Source of the DNA: Ectocarpus siliculosus
Lineage: Eukaryota > Sar > Phaeophyceae > Ectocarpales > Ectocarpaceae
Reading direction: 5' to 3'
Length of the DNA: 64,000 nt
Assembly: GCA_000310025.1 (NCBI GenBank)
Contig: FN648195.1
Location: forward strand, 242,825 to 306,824
Shown here: positions 10,819 through 20,700 of the stretch, piece after piece
How positions within the stretch are numbered: the stretch's first letter is position 1
Layout of the letters: every line of letters begins with the position of its first letter
The notes under the pieces: model-generated
The model's database searches: none
Told to the model about the DNA's origin: nothing
What the model saw: only the letters and a program-made list of their open reading frames with translations
Program-made: the position numbers and the translations under genes

Positions 10819-12144
10819 GTGTCACAGCAGTACCCACTTGCCCACCACGACACCACGTTTGATCGAAGGTGTTTTTGGTCCAATGTCCGAGCCTTAGCTG
10901 AGAAACCCTATACATACATACTCGAACTCCCTCCCTGCCCCCCCCCTCCCTCCCCTTCGCAGCGGCTTGAACATGTTGGTAAGCTGCTCGCCGAAAAGAG
11001 GCCTTGGCCCGCCTTTCTTCACATCGGAGCTCGAGCGACAGAGGAGTGGGAGGCTTGCCCCACCCTCGCCCAGGAGGCTCTGACATGGATGACGACGGCT
11101 GCAGTTGGGGTGCTCGACGTTGCGAGCGTAGGGCCCTTAGTGCCTGTGTGCCAGGCCTTGAAGGCGTTGATCGAGGCCGCCGAGGGTGCAGCCGAATGCG
11201 AGGACAAGGTACAGAGCTTGGTGTCCCAGTGCGCGTTCCTCGCCACCGTCTTGATCCAGCACGGTCGAGCGGTGGGTGCCCTCGCCCAGGTGCACAAGCC
11301 CATCCAAGACTTCGTCGTCACGACCAACGAGCTAGCAGGGTTCGCGGCTAGGTGGGCCAAGGACGGCAAGTGTAGAGCGTTTTTTTGCCATCGCCCAGAC
11401 CTGAGCGCCCTCGCCGGCTTCGAGGAGTGCCTCCGCGGGATAAGGAGCGACATCGCCTTGGTAGACGGGCTGGAGCAACACCAGTTGTTCTTGGCGGCGC
11501 TTCCCTCTTTGCGCCCCCCGAGGCTGCTGGACATGGCCGCGGTCCCCGCAGGAGCGCTTGACTTGCCCCGCGGCTACGTGGAGCGAGCTGCGGTACAAGA
11601 AGTTGCCGACGGCCTCACCGCCCCGGAGGAGCCCCGTGCCCCCTACACCGTCGTCGGTTTGGGTGGAGGGGGGAAGAGCGTGCTGGCCTCTGCTGTCGTT
11701 CGCAAGCCCAGCGTGAGGGAACACTTCCGCGGCGGTATTTCCTGGGTGAGAGTGGGGAGGGGCGCGAAGAATAGCCTGCTTCCTCTCCTCCAGGGCCTCG
11801 CCAGGGAGATGGGCGTGGCGCCGACGGATGCTCCGCACGCGGTGCCTCAAGTTCTTGACAGCCTCGAGCAGGTGCAGCAGCACCTGGCTGCAGTCGTGGC
11901 TTCTACCGGCACCTCCCCACGCCTGGTGGTGCTGGACGATGTATGGGAGCGTGAGGTCGTGGACGCGCTTGTTCCTCTGGGATTCAAGGTGCTGCTGACC
12001 ACGCGTGATTGGTCGGTTGTTGTTGTGCCGGCTAGACGTCTGGATCTTGGAGACATGACGGAAGAAGAGGCGCTGGAGCTTCTGCGGAAGACGAGCGGGA
12101 CTGTGGGTCAGCCTGGGGACTATGTCCGGATGAAGATGACCAAG
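10819..12144 (+). CDS. NB-ARC gene exon 1: N-terminal helical domain and P-loop half of NB-ARC
   Basis: The open frame has 442 codons to the donor (AAG/GTGATC). Counting from 10819, GLGGGGKS is at residues 280-287, LVVLDDVW at 369-376 and LLTTRD at 392-397. Residues about 90-270 form an Ala/Leu-rich helical region ([19 protein letters not shown] then [10 protein letters not shown]). It resembles the four-helix death-inducing N-termini of other NLR-like proteins in character only. The first 48 residues lie upstream of a pyrimidine-rich acceptor (CTTCGCAG at 10955-10962) and may be intron. Confidence 0.8.
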
Positions 12145-15100
12145 GTGATCGATGCGCCTTGAATCTCACGTCGACAACGTGTATCAGCATGTGCTTGTTT
12201 TGCTGATGCATGGCTTCATACACTGTCTGCCTGAGTGCCGCCTGGAGTGGAGCTTGGCATCGGTTGGTGGCTTGATGCTAAGTGTCACAGGTGTTTATGC
12301 GACGAGCAACGCACGTCGAGGTTGGTTTGGTGTGTTTCAGTCTTCTCTGATTGCATGCCTCCCGTTCCCCGTGACGGCGAGAAAGACATGACACCGATGA
12401 CGGCTTTGATGCTGAGTGGTGCGTCCCTTTGTTATTTTCGATTGTCAACCCATGATGTCGCTACCTACCTCCCTAGAGCCTGCTCTATTGTTCGCTTCAA
12501 CTTGTAGTTTGGATATGTCGGCGGCGTTGACCGTGTGGTAATATCCCTCCATACATCTGTTTCGCCCGGTGTACATGTAATAGTGATGCACTGCTGTCAA
12601 ACACATCATCGTGCTCGACTCGACTGAGCATTCAACTGCCGACGAACACCGATCCAGGTCGTTGCGCTCTGTGGACACCTACCGTTGGTGCTCGCTATAG
12701 CGGGTTCCATGTCCGCCGTGAAAGGGAAGGGCTTGACCGCCGTCGCCTGGGAAGAGCTGGCCAAATCGTTTGAGAACGTGGCAAAGAAAATGCGAGCTCG
12801 GGGCCAGCAGTCATCGGCTATCAAAGTGGTCCTTGAGACCAGTTTCGACTCCTTGGCAGTACAGAAGCAAGAAGAGTTTTTGAGGATGTCTGTGTTGGCC
12901 GCGGGTGCTCTTGCGCCGATCGAGATGCTGCGCAATCTGTGGGAGATAGAGGTACGTTGCGGCGTCTCTTTTAACATGTAGCTGGACGTCTTGAAAAGGT
13001 CTGCAAATCATGTGCCTGTTAGATGTACGGGCAAATTCAGTGGGTTGCGCGAGAGAGCGTATGCCGTGGTTTCGACGGTCTTCGAACTGTGCTGCATGTT
13101 GACCCCAGTTCATGTATTTCCGGTGTTACGTGTATCTGCAGGACGCTGAGGGTACGCGAGACGAAGCTGAGGGTCTGGTGAACAAATGCCTTCTACACGC
13201 TGTGGGTGATGGTGGGTACCGTGTGCACGACATGGTCCTGGAGTTTGCAAAGACTAGCATCAGGGCAGACGAGGAGACGGTGGAAAAGGCCACAGCACTG
13301 CAGGCCCAGTTCCTCGGGAGATTGGACGTGCTCAAGAGTTACCGAGACCCAGAGCACGGCGCTGGAGACCGAGGATTGTTCTTTTTGGATTCCCTCTGGC
13401 GCTCGGTGGAGAAGCTCTCGGGGGACCCTGAGCTGGAGGTTACCACGTATCGCGCCAGCCTCAGGGAGTTGGAGTCCTGCAAGGCGACGGAAGACATGGC
13501 GAGCTCCTACTCAGCTGTGGGTTTTTTGTTCGATGCCCAGGTATGGCAGATTTGGTCTGTTTGCCGATTCGGCACCATTCGTCGTGTGTACGTTGTCTAC
13601 AGTAGTTTTGTATGATGCAGCGTCGCTGCGCATCGTGCGGCTGGAAAATATTTTTTCGTCTGGCCGAGCGTTTGTTATTTGCAAGGCGTTCGATGACAAA
13701 CTCGCTCGCAACTCTAGGTTATTCGAGGTGTTGGCGACTTCTTTCAATTTTCGTTGATGCCACTCCGTTACACCAGCTGACAACAATACGGGCACCTTTT
13801 TGAAATAGAGACCAGAGTCTACGAATGTTCTATAGATAGGATGTGAGTATCCTTCTTTCTGAGAAAGCTCTGGAGAGAATTGGTGTACGCAGGCATTTTG
13901 TTTTGTCGTTCGGGGTGACCAACTGTGTTCCCACAACCTACCGCTTTTCGCTCAGAGAAAGTACATTGAGGCCGAACCACTCCATGAGAGGGCACAGGCC
14001 ATGCAAGAGAAGGTGCTGGGTCCAGAGCACCCTGGTGTGGCCCAGTCGCTCAACAACCGGGCGGACTTATTGAGAGTGCAGGTGAGAGCCGCCAGAATTT
14101 TCTAGTAGAATTCTCATGGCCTCACGTCTCGCCACGAAAAATGGGGGGACTGTCGCCATAATAAATAGGACAAAAACGCACCACACACAACACACACAAC
14201 ACACCTGTGGATGTTGTACACGGTGCTAAACAACCGGGCGGAGTTGTTGTAGAGCCAGGTGAAAGTCAAACGATGTTCTAGAAGCTTCAAGCAGAAAATG
14301 TTTCTCCGCAGTTCGAGACCCGGCTTGTGCTGAAACACGACCCTGCCATCCGTCGGCTGTACTCCAGGGTAAGTATAACGAGGCTGAGCCTCTGTACAGG
14401 CGCTCGCTGGCTATCGACGACAAAGTTTACGGTCGTGACCACCCTGAAGTCGCTACAGACCTCAACAACTGGGCGGGTTTGTTGATGAACCAGATGAAAA
14501 TCAAACGATTTCCTAGAAGCTTCACGCAGAGAATGTTCCTCCGCAGTTCGAGGACCGACGTGTGCTAAAACACAACCCTGCCACGCTTTCGACGCCATTC
14601 CAGGGGAAGTATGAGGAAGCCGAGCAGCTGTATGAGCGGTCACAGGCCATGCGGGAGAAGGTGCTAGGTCCAGAGCACCCTGATGTGGCCAAGTCGCTCA
14701 ACAGTCGGGCAGGAGTGTTGTACGCCCAGGTTAGAGCCGTCAATTTTGCCCGGAGTTATGTTGTTGTTTCCTTTGGAGGTTGTTAAGCGTTTGTTTCTCC
14801 GCAGTATACTTTATCTCCTTGACCACACTCGCGTGACGCTGTCTTTCCGTTTCCAGGGAAAATATGCTGAGGCAGACCCTTTGTATCTTCGAGCCATTGA
14901 GATTGTAGAGAAAACGCTGGGTCCTGACCACCTAGCTCTTGCCACACGGCTCAACAACCGGGCGGGGTTGTTATCTGCCCAGGTGAGAGCCAAACGATGC
15001 TTCTAGATGCTTCTGCAAAATGCATTCCTCCGCAAGTTCTAGATCTATTTTGACTTCAATCCGACCTTCTGCCACAACGTATCTTGTTAAGTACGCTAAG

Positions 15101-16905
15101 AGCGTCACGCTATGCACAGCTATGAGGATCACGTTATGCACGGTTACGAGGGTAGGGTCTGGGCCTGGAGCGCCCGGATGTCGCCCTGCATTTGTTCTCT
15201 CGCGCATGCACCATCACCAAACGACCTTCTCCCTTTCCCGCCACAATCCAGGGTAAGTATAACGAGGCTGAGCCTCTGTACAGGCGCTCGCTGGCTATCG
15301 ACGACAAAGTTTACGGTCGTGACCACCCTGAAGTCGCTACAGACCTCAACAACTGGGCGGGTTTGTTGATGAACCAGATGAAAATCAAACGATTTCCTAG
15401 AAGCTTCACGCAGAGACCGTCCCTCCGCAGCTCTAGGACCGACGTGTGCTAAAACACAACCCTGCCACGCTGTCGACGCCATTCCAGGGGAAGTATGAGG
15501 AAGCCGAGCCGCTGTATGAGCGGTCACAGGCCATGCGGGAGAAGGCTAGGTCCAGAGCACCCTGATGTGGCCAAGTCGCTCAACAGTCGGGCAGGAGTGT
15601 TGTACGCCCAGGTGAGAGCCAAACGATGCTTCTAGACGTGACAAAAAGAACATTCTGTTCTATATCTCAGTTTGACTGAAATCCCACTTTCTGCCACAAC
15701 ATATCATGGCAAGTATGCTGAGCCAGAGCCACTATATCAGTAGACCCTAATTTGATTGCACTATGCGTACAACTCTGCCACGACTGCATGCCAGGGCAAG
15801 TACGCTGAGGCCGAGCAAATGTACGAGCGGTTACAGGCCATCCAAGAGAAGGTTCTGGGTCCGGAGCATCTTGATTTGGCCACAACGCTCAACAACCGGG
15901 CGGGGCTGTTGGGCAACATGGTGAGAGCCGAATAAACCTTTTAGATACGTACATGAAGGAGTGTTGCCCCGATGATTCCTTCACGTACATGAGCTGATAT
16001 GCCGATGCTGGTATCCTCAAAAGGTTCCACACCATGTACGCATACTCCATTTGCCATTTGTGTCATCTGACAATACTTGTTCAAAATCGTGTGCAAATAT
16101 TTGGTTCCAGACAAATACTCGTTTAGAATCGAGTGCAAATACTTGTTTCTAGACAAAAACTGGGTCAAGATCGTGCGCAGATATTTGCTTCTAGACAAAC
16201 ACTGGGTCAAATCGTGTGCCACCTACCATTTTATTTGCTTCCAAACAATTATTTCGTCAAAATCAGTGTCCACGTGCGTCCGTCTTGTACGTATGAACTG
16301 GGTGGCTGGTTGTCAGCAGGTCAGAATTCAATAGAGCACGTGTAGGATGTGAGCTCAATAGAGTTTTAGATCGAAAATCTGAACAACTGTAACCATGATA
16401 TTTTCCTAGAAGTTTTATTGATTGACAGAGGAGTGAGGACTGGGTGCACGTGGAAACAACCACATGATGCCCCCGCTTCATGTACGCCTAATCACAAACA
16501 GACAGGTAGCAGTGGGTAATCATTTTCTGATGCTGTCTGCAGAAGTTGCGCGTCTGTCTACATCAACTACAAGTACATTATCCCGAATATTGGGCTCCAG
16601 CGCTAAACGGACAGTCAGATAACTTTGCAAGAACCAAAGGGTACCCGAATGTAGCTCATGAGTTCTTGCATGAGTATGACGGGAAAGTAGAAAATGCCCG
16701 TTTGGTGACACCATACTTCGGATCTGCCACGCGAAACGCCCAAACCCGCGACGGAGCCACGATTCGACTAGGCTTGTCCCCTAAATGGCCACGAACCCTC
16801 TTTGAATGCGTCCTTACAACACGCAGGATCGAGACGCGATGTTTTGGCTCTGCGGTGGACGTAGCAGAAAGCATAGAACAAGGAAGGATTTCGCCTCGGC
16901 AGTAG
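10819..16905 (+). CDS. NB-ARC-TPR protein, candidate immune receptor (multi-exon)
   Basis: A STAND-class ATPase with C-terminal TPR repeats, predicted to be a cytosolic recognition switch. In-phase exons: 10819-12144 (a good acceptor at 10961-62 may start this exon at 10963), 12658-12951, 13142-13540, TPR exons 13956-14081, 14604-14729, 14857-14982 and 15795-15920, and a terminal exon 16543-16905 ending in TAG. All these introns are phase 0 with GT-AG ends. Exon 1 carries the P-loop GLGGGGKS, Walker B LVVLDDVW and LLTTRD. Exon 2 begins with [17 protein letters not shown] (the GLPL motif). Exon 3 has [10 protein letters not shown] (MHD motif). NB-ARC-TPR proteins with one TPR per exon and strong exon shuffling are described from Ectocarpus. 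TPR exons at 14368, 15252 and 15488 are damaged and were left out of the chain. The true start codon is not determined. An alternative last exon may lie at 17523-17621. Confidence 0.85.
12658..12951 (+). CDS. NB-ARC gene exon 2: GLPL region
   Basis: Acceptor GATCCAG, donor GAG/GTACGT, 98 codons, phase 0 at both ends. It starts [17 protein letters not shown], the NB-ARC GLPL motif, and continues with the ARC helices ([21 protein letters not shown]). The intron before it is 513 bp. Confidence 0.85.
13142..13540 (+). CDS. NB-ARC gene exon 3: winged helix with MHD motif
   Basis: Acceptor TATCTGCAG, donor CCCAG/GTATGG, 133 codons, phase 0. It contains [10 protein letters not shown] then [12 protein letters not shown], the ARC2/winged-helix end with VHD in place of MHD. 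A linker of helices leads to the TPR exons. Confidence 0.85.
13956..14081 (+). CDS. TPR exon 1 (126 bp)
   Basis: Exactly 42 codons, phase 0-0, acceptor TTTCGCTCAG, donor GTGCAG/GTGAGA. It encodes one kinesin-light-chain-type [23 protein letters not shown], then [18 protein letters not shown]. Confidence 0.85.
14195..14270 (+). pseudogene. TPR exon relic
   Basis: CTAAACAACCGGGCGGAG, then a TAG, then CCAGGTGAAAGTC preserve only the last third of a TPR exon (LNNRAEL, stop, Q) and its donor. The first two thirds are gone. Confidence 0.55.
14368..14493 (+). pseudogene. TPR exon 2, open frame but donor GT changed to AT
   Basis: The acceptor (ACTCCAG) and 42-codon frame are intact: [19 protein letters not shown], then [13 protein letters not shown]. 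The exon ends AACCAG/ATGAAA where functional siblings end CAG/GTGAGA, so the 5' splice site is lost. It is not a U12-type AT-AC site. The exon is probably skipped or non-functional. A near-identical copy lies at 15252-15377 with the same defect. Confidence 0.75.
14604..14729 (+). CDS. TPR exon 3 (126 bp)
   Basis: 42 codons, phase 0-0, acceptor CCATTCCAG, donor CCCAG/GTTAGA. One [23 protein letters not shown], then [17 protein letters not shown]. The damaged copy is at 15488-15611. Confidence 0.85.
14857..14982 (+). CDS. TPR exon 4 (126 bp)
   Basis: 42 codons, phase 0-0, acceptor CGTTTCCAG, donor CCCAG/GTGAGA. One [23 protein letters not shown], then [17 protein letters not shown]. Confidence 0.85.
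15252..15377 (+). pseudogene. TPR exon 5, copy of exon 2 with lost donor
   Basis: The frame of 42 codons is the same as at 14368-14493, including the AACCAG/ATGAAA end, so the donor was already lost before the duplication. Confidence 0.75.
15488..15611 (+). pseudogene. TPR exon 6, copy of exon 3 with 2-bp deletion
   Basis: The splice sites are intact (CCATTCCAG and CCCAG/GTGAGA) but the exon is 124 bp. GAGAAGGTGCTAGG of exon 3 reads GAGAAGGCTAGG here, so inclusion would shift the frame. Confidence 0.85.
15703..15745 (+). pseudogene. TPR exon relic
   Basis: GGCAAGTATGCTGAGCCAGA, then GCCACTATATCAG and a TAG give only the first third of a TPR. The usual acceptor AG reads ATG. Confidence 0.55.
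15795..15920 (+). CDS. TPR exon 7 (126 bp)
   Basis: 42 codons, phase 0-0, acceptor CATGCCAG, donor AACATG/GTGAGA. One [23 protein letters not shown], then [17 protein letters not shown]. Confidence 0.85.
16072..16265 (+). repeat. 48-bp tandem repeat, about four copies
   Basis: A unit around CTAGACAAA...CTGGGTCAA(A)ATCGTGTGCAAATA repeats about four times with divergence, inside the intron between TPR exon 7 and the last exon. The period of 48 leaves the minus strand open, which explains a repetitive 94-residue antisense frame there. Confidence 0.75.
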
Positions 16906-17640
16906 CAGGTTTGTTTGATGTGTCACCCGCTTTCTGCTTCATTCATACGCGCACACACAAATTCGTGCCATCGGAAATGTTGAATCATATGTATTCCCAT
17001 TTTCTTTTGACTACCGTAGTAGTTATTTGTGATGGCATCCATCGGGGTTTCGTACCCATCTCAGTCATGGCGCGGATATCCTGTGGATGAGCAAGAACGA
17101 TATGGTGTAATTTCCGCACCGGTATTCGGTATTGCCGCACCCTGGTGCGATTGCACCGATACCCCGCTTCGGGATTGTCGTTAAAGACGCACTTCGAGTG
17201 TAGGTTGCGTGCTACCGCGGAGTGGCTCCGGCTGCTTTTCAAGCTACCTCCGTACCTCCGAGTACAATACCGTTTGATATGCAGGCGTTGCCCAATGCGC
17301 CCGAACACTGTCAGGTTATGAGGGGATCGTCGAAGGCAGTAGCATTAGCCGCAGTCCCAGCGCTACCCACGGTGGGCGCAGGCAGGACGACAGGACTGCT
17401 ACCATCGAGCATAGAGATGGGGATCCGGGGCAACATCTGGCGCCCCGATTGTCCGAGACGCCCCCGCCGTATCCCGAAGCGTTAGCGGTGGGTAATCATT
17501 GATGGCATATGTCTGTCCGCAGAAGTTGCTCAATCCGAGAGGAACGCGTCTGTCTTACTTCAACTGCAGTAAATTGTCCCGACTTTGTCCGAGGTCCGGC
17601 ACTAAACGGATAGTCAGATAGCTTTGCTACATGGAAATGT
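16510..17640 (+). repeat. duplicated terminal-exon segment (16510-16640 and 17483-17640)
   Basis: AGTGGGTAATCATT...TCTGC(C)GCAGAAGTTG and the following CGCGTCTGTCT, CACTAAACGGA and GTCAGATA blocks occur in both places in the same order. The second copy keeps an acceptor and a 32-codon open frame with a TAG stop (17523-17621), so it could serve as an alternative last exon. Confidence 0.7.
16543..16905 (+). CDS. terminal exon of the NB-ARC-TPR gene
   Basis: Acceptor GCTGTCTGCAG with a phase-0 entry matching TPR exon 7, 120 codons and a TAG stop. The sequence ([17 protein letters not shown]...) has no domain I recognise. The first part is repeated at 17523. Confidence 0.6.
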   Translation, partial: KLRVCLHQLQVHYPEYWAPALNGQSDNFARTKGYPNVAHEFLHEYDGKVENARLVTPYFGSATRNAQTRDGATIRLGLSPKWPRTLFECVLTTRRIETRCFGSAVDVAESIEQGRISPRQ

Positions 17641-17711
17641 CATTTTCGGCAGCACCGACTCACAAGCCCTTCTTCTTCTGCTTTGACCTCTAACACTGCC
17701 TGCATGTTCAG

Positions 17712-20700
17712 AGGAACGGGTCCTGCGAGGACCATTCTCAAACACCACGGACGGCCCCGGGGTTGATCCCCAAGATCTCTGAGCTGACCAAATCGATGCC
17801 CTCGAGTCAGCAGACATCGATGCCGATGCTGGTATCCCCTGAAGGTTCTGAGTGCTTTGAAAGCGTTCGTGACGACGACACACTTTCGCAACGGCCAAAT
17901 TGGATCAACCAGCCATACTCTGAGCACATACCTAGCGTGCTGGATGCGGAAAAGGCGAAGGTGGATGCTGTCCACAGATCTGAACAGGCTGGCTGGGGCG
18001 ACGACCGCTCCGCAAGGCGCCGCTGGATGGACGCACCGATGCCTATGGACGCACAGCAATCAGCGCGGTCTAGTTGGACCAATGAGACCGATTCCGTGGC
18101 CGCACAATCTGCTCAACCTGGCTGGATGGAAACCAGATCCGTAGATGCACCCTCTACTCGACCTGGCTGGATCAACGAAGAGGGATCGGTGGGCGCACCA
18201 TCCACGCGACTTGGCTGGAATGACGACACCGGATCCGTAAATGCACAGTCGGAACAACCCGGCTGGAGTAACGAAATGGCATCGGTAACGGACGACCCAG
18301 GGTTCAGGCGCCTTGGTTTGGTACACGATACCGCATCCGTGGGCGCTCAGTCGGTACGACCCGGCTGGATCAATGAAACCTCATCGAGAATGGGCGACAC
18401 AGAGTTCGTCAGGTTTCATGCTCGGCAATCCAGCTGGTTGGCCAAGCCCGACTCCGTGGTACATGAATCGGAGTTAGCGCGACCTGATCGGATTCAAGGG
18501 GAGGCAAGGTCGCAGTCACCCGGATGGGTCAACGGAAAAAAGGTCGTCCCTACGTCGGGGGGCCGACTGTCAGGGTGGGATTCTCCGAAGAACACGCAGG
18601 AGGATCACTCGGGTGGCCACGAGATGACAATAGGGGGACGGTCCAGCTCTGAAGGCGCTGCAAGGTGAGTCCTAGATGTACGGGATACTTTCGTGCTATC
18701 GCCAATCACTTTGGTGTGTACCGAAGGTTGAACCGTGGCCATGCTGTCTTTTGCTGCGCCTAGAAGCACGCTGGTTTACCTTATCCCTTCGTTATGCCTC
18801 ACGTCCACCGGCGTTTGTTGTCAACACTGTGTCTCCCATTGTGATATGCCCTCTTTTTTTGTATAGCCCCACCTGCACCCGCTTCCGTCCGTTCCCTTTG
18901 TAAAGGCCCCAGAGCGAGTTGGCGGAATCCCCACCAACAATTGCAAAGCGTGTGACTGGAGGGGCAGCGCATGATATGTCTGGCACAGCCCATCACGGTG
19001 ATGGTGGTAGCGACGAGGGCGGGCTGCTGGGTCTGATCATGGAGACCAATAGGGAGGAAGCCATCCGCAGGAGAACCGCGAGGTTGCGTGGGATGGAGCG
19101 TGCTCGTCGCGTTTTCTCGTCTTCCCCGACCGAGCGGATCCCCAAAGAGATGGGAGACTCGCCGAAGCAGCGAGCCCCTCGACAGCCAACTGCCGAGGTG
19201 CCAGCGGCGAAGATCGCGATCGTACGTTCAAAGACTCTGCCCGCGCGTGAGAGCGTGTCTACGCCGACCCCGATAGCCGTTAGAGCAAAGCGATCGCCTA
19301 CTCCTACTACTGCGCGGTCGAATTTTGGCGAAGGTGTTGCATCTTCGAGCCCGGCCGCAAGGCGAGACATGCCTAGTTTGAATGGCAATGACAGAGCGGG
19401 GGAGCGCGGGGGGAGGGGCCGGCGAGACGGGACAAACAAGATCCGTTCAATACGGCGCAATGCTAGTAGCGACAGGGCTGGTTCGATCAAAGTAGGCGCT
19501 AAGGAGGCCAGGCGTTTTTCGTCGGGGGTTCCGCGTGTTTCTTTCGAAGGTCTCCCGCACAGTAATTCTCCGCGGAAGATAGGCAAGAAGGCGTCTTCCC
19601 CCGCACGGGATCCAACGACAAGACCCCCCATTCCGGCGGCGGCGGTGCAGCGTGGTTCCGGAGTTGCGGTGTTGCCAACGACTGATGGCGAGGTAAGCAG
19701 CGAGCGGGAAATGATGAGTGGTTCCACTCCTCGAGGAAAGCCTCCTCTTCCCTCGGAAACGCCCGACAGTGCCGGCAGCGAAAATAGGTGAGCAGCTTTT
19801 ATGTCCATGTTTTCCACCTTTGTTGTCCTGTCCCCATCGCCTTGTGAATCGTGGCCCCTTGCGGCGACCTTAGCAAGAATTATGCATATCAGCTGTGTCA
19901 AGTCGGCGATGTACTCCCCAGGCATATGGTGCACTCGACTGCTCGTTGTCGGACCACATGTTCCCGTGTCCTTTCTGCACAGTGTAAATTGCCCGAGTCG
20001 CTGTCGGTGTCACACTCGCATGTTGACTAATTTCGCCTACGTTCGGCGGATCGATTAACCAGCGCGCTGGGAGGAAAACCCGTCAACCCAGAATTCCGGG
20101 GCAACAAGGGGCCACAGTCTTCTCCACGCAAGAGACCGCAGACGATTTCCGATCGCACCGTGAACATGCAGCCCCCTGCGCACAAACCACGCGACACTCC
20201 GAAGCGTAGAGGCAAGTCCCGCAAGCCTGAAGAGAGTGCGGACGGCTCCTCACGCAAGTCGAATAACGACGAAGCCCGTCCACGTAGATACTCCGAAACG
20301 AGCAGCACGAGCAGCTCAGACAGCGCAAACCACGGCAACGGGAACACTCGACGTCGAGACCGCCTGCCGTCGTCAGAGGTGGCCCCGGAGGCAGTAGATT
20401 TGGTGCGGGGCAGGACTTCTCTGGATCAGCCTCCAGCTCAGCCAACCCCGGGGAGGAAGGCCTCATCAACGAGCGTGCGTTCTGCTCCTAAACGAGAGAT
20501 CAAGATGTGGAACAGCAAGGACCCCGCTGGTGCGGCCGCGGCAGCTTCGTCTGCTTCTGCTGCTGCGCCCGCCCTTAAACTAGCAGTAGGGCACGCGCAA
20601 CGAGTGGTTCTGCCCTTGTCCAAGCAGATATTGCCGACAGGGCGAAGAGTCCGGGGACAGCAGCCTTTTAAGTGAGTGCCCCCTCCTGCATACCGTTTGG

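Larger units (their letters stand above)
14364..15620 (+). repeat. duplicated two-exon TPR cassette (14364-14738 and 15248-15620)
   Basis: Two near-identical direct copies of about 375 bp, each holding two TPR exons and the intron between them. The copies share the AT donor of the first exon. They differ by a handful of substitutions (for example EQLY against EPLY in the second exon) and a 2-bp deletion in the downstream copy. TPR exon 4 lies between them. Confidence 0.9.

Noticed and set aside
14363-14610. AT-AC (U12-type) intron after TPR exon 2
   Set aside because: The 5' end ATGAAA does not match ATATCC and the 3' end is AG, so a minor-class intron is not supported. The site is read as a lost GT donor.
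18993-19934. 313-residue antisense frame opposite exon 2 of the ZU5 gene
   Set aside because: It mirrors the biased codons of the plus-strand exon, spans its intron borders, and has no domain. The plus strand has matching splice phases.
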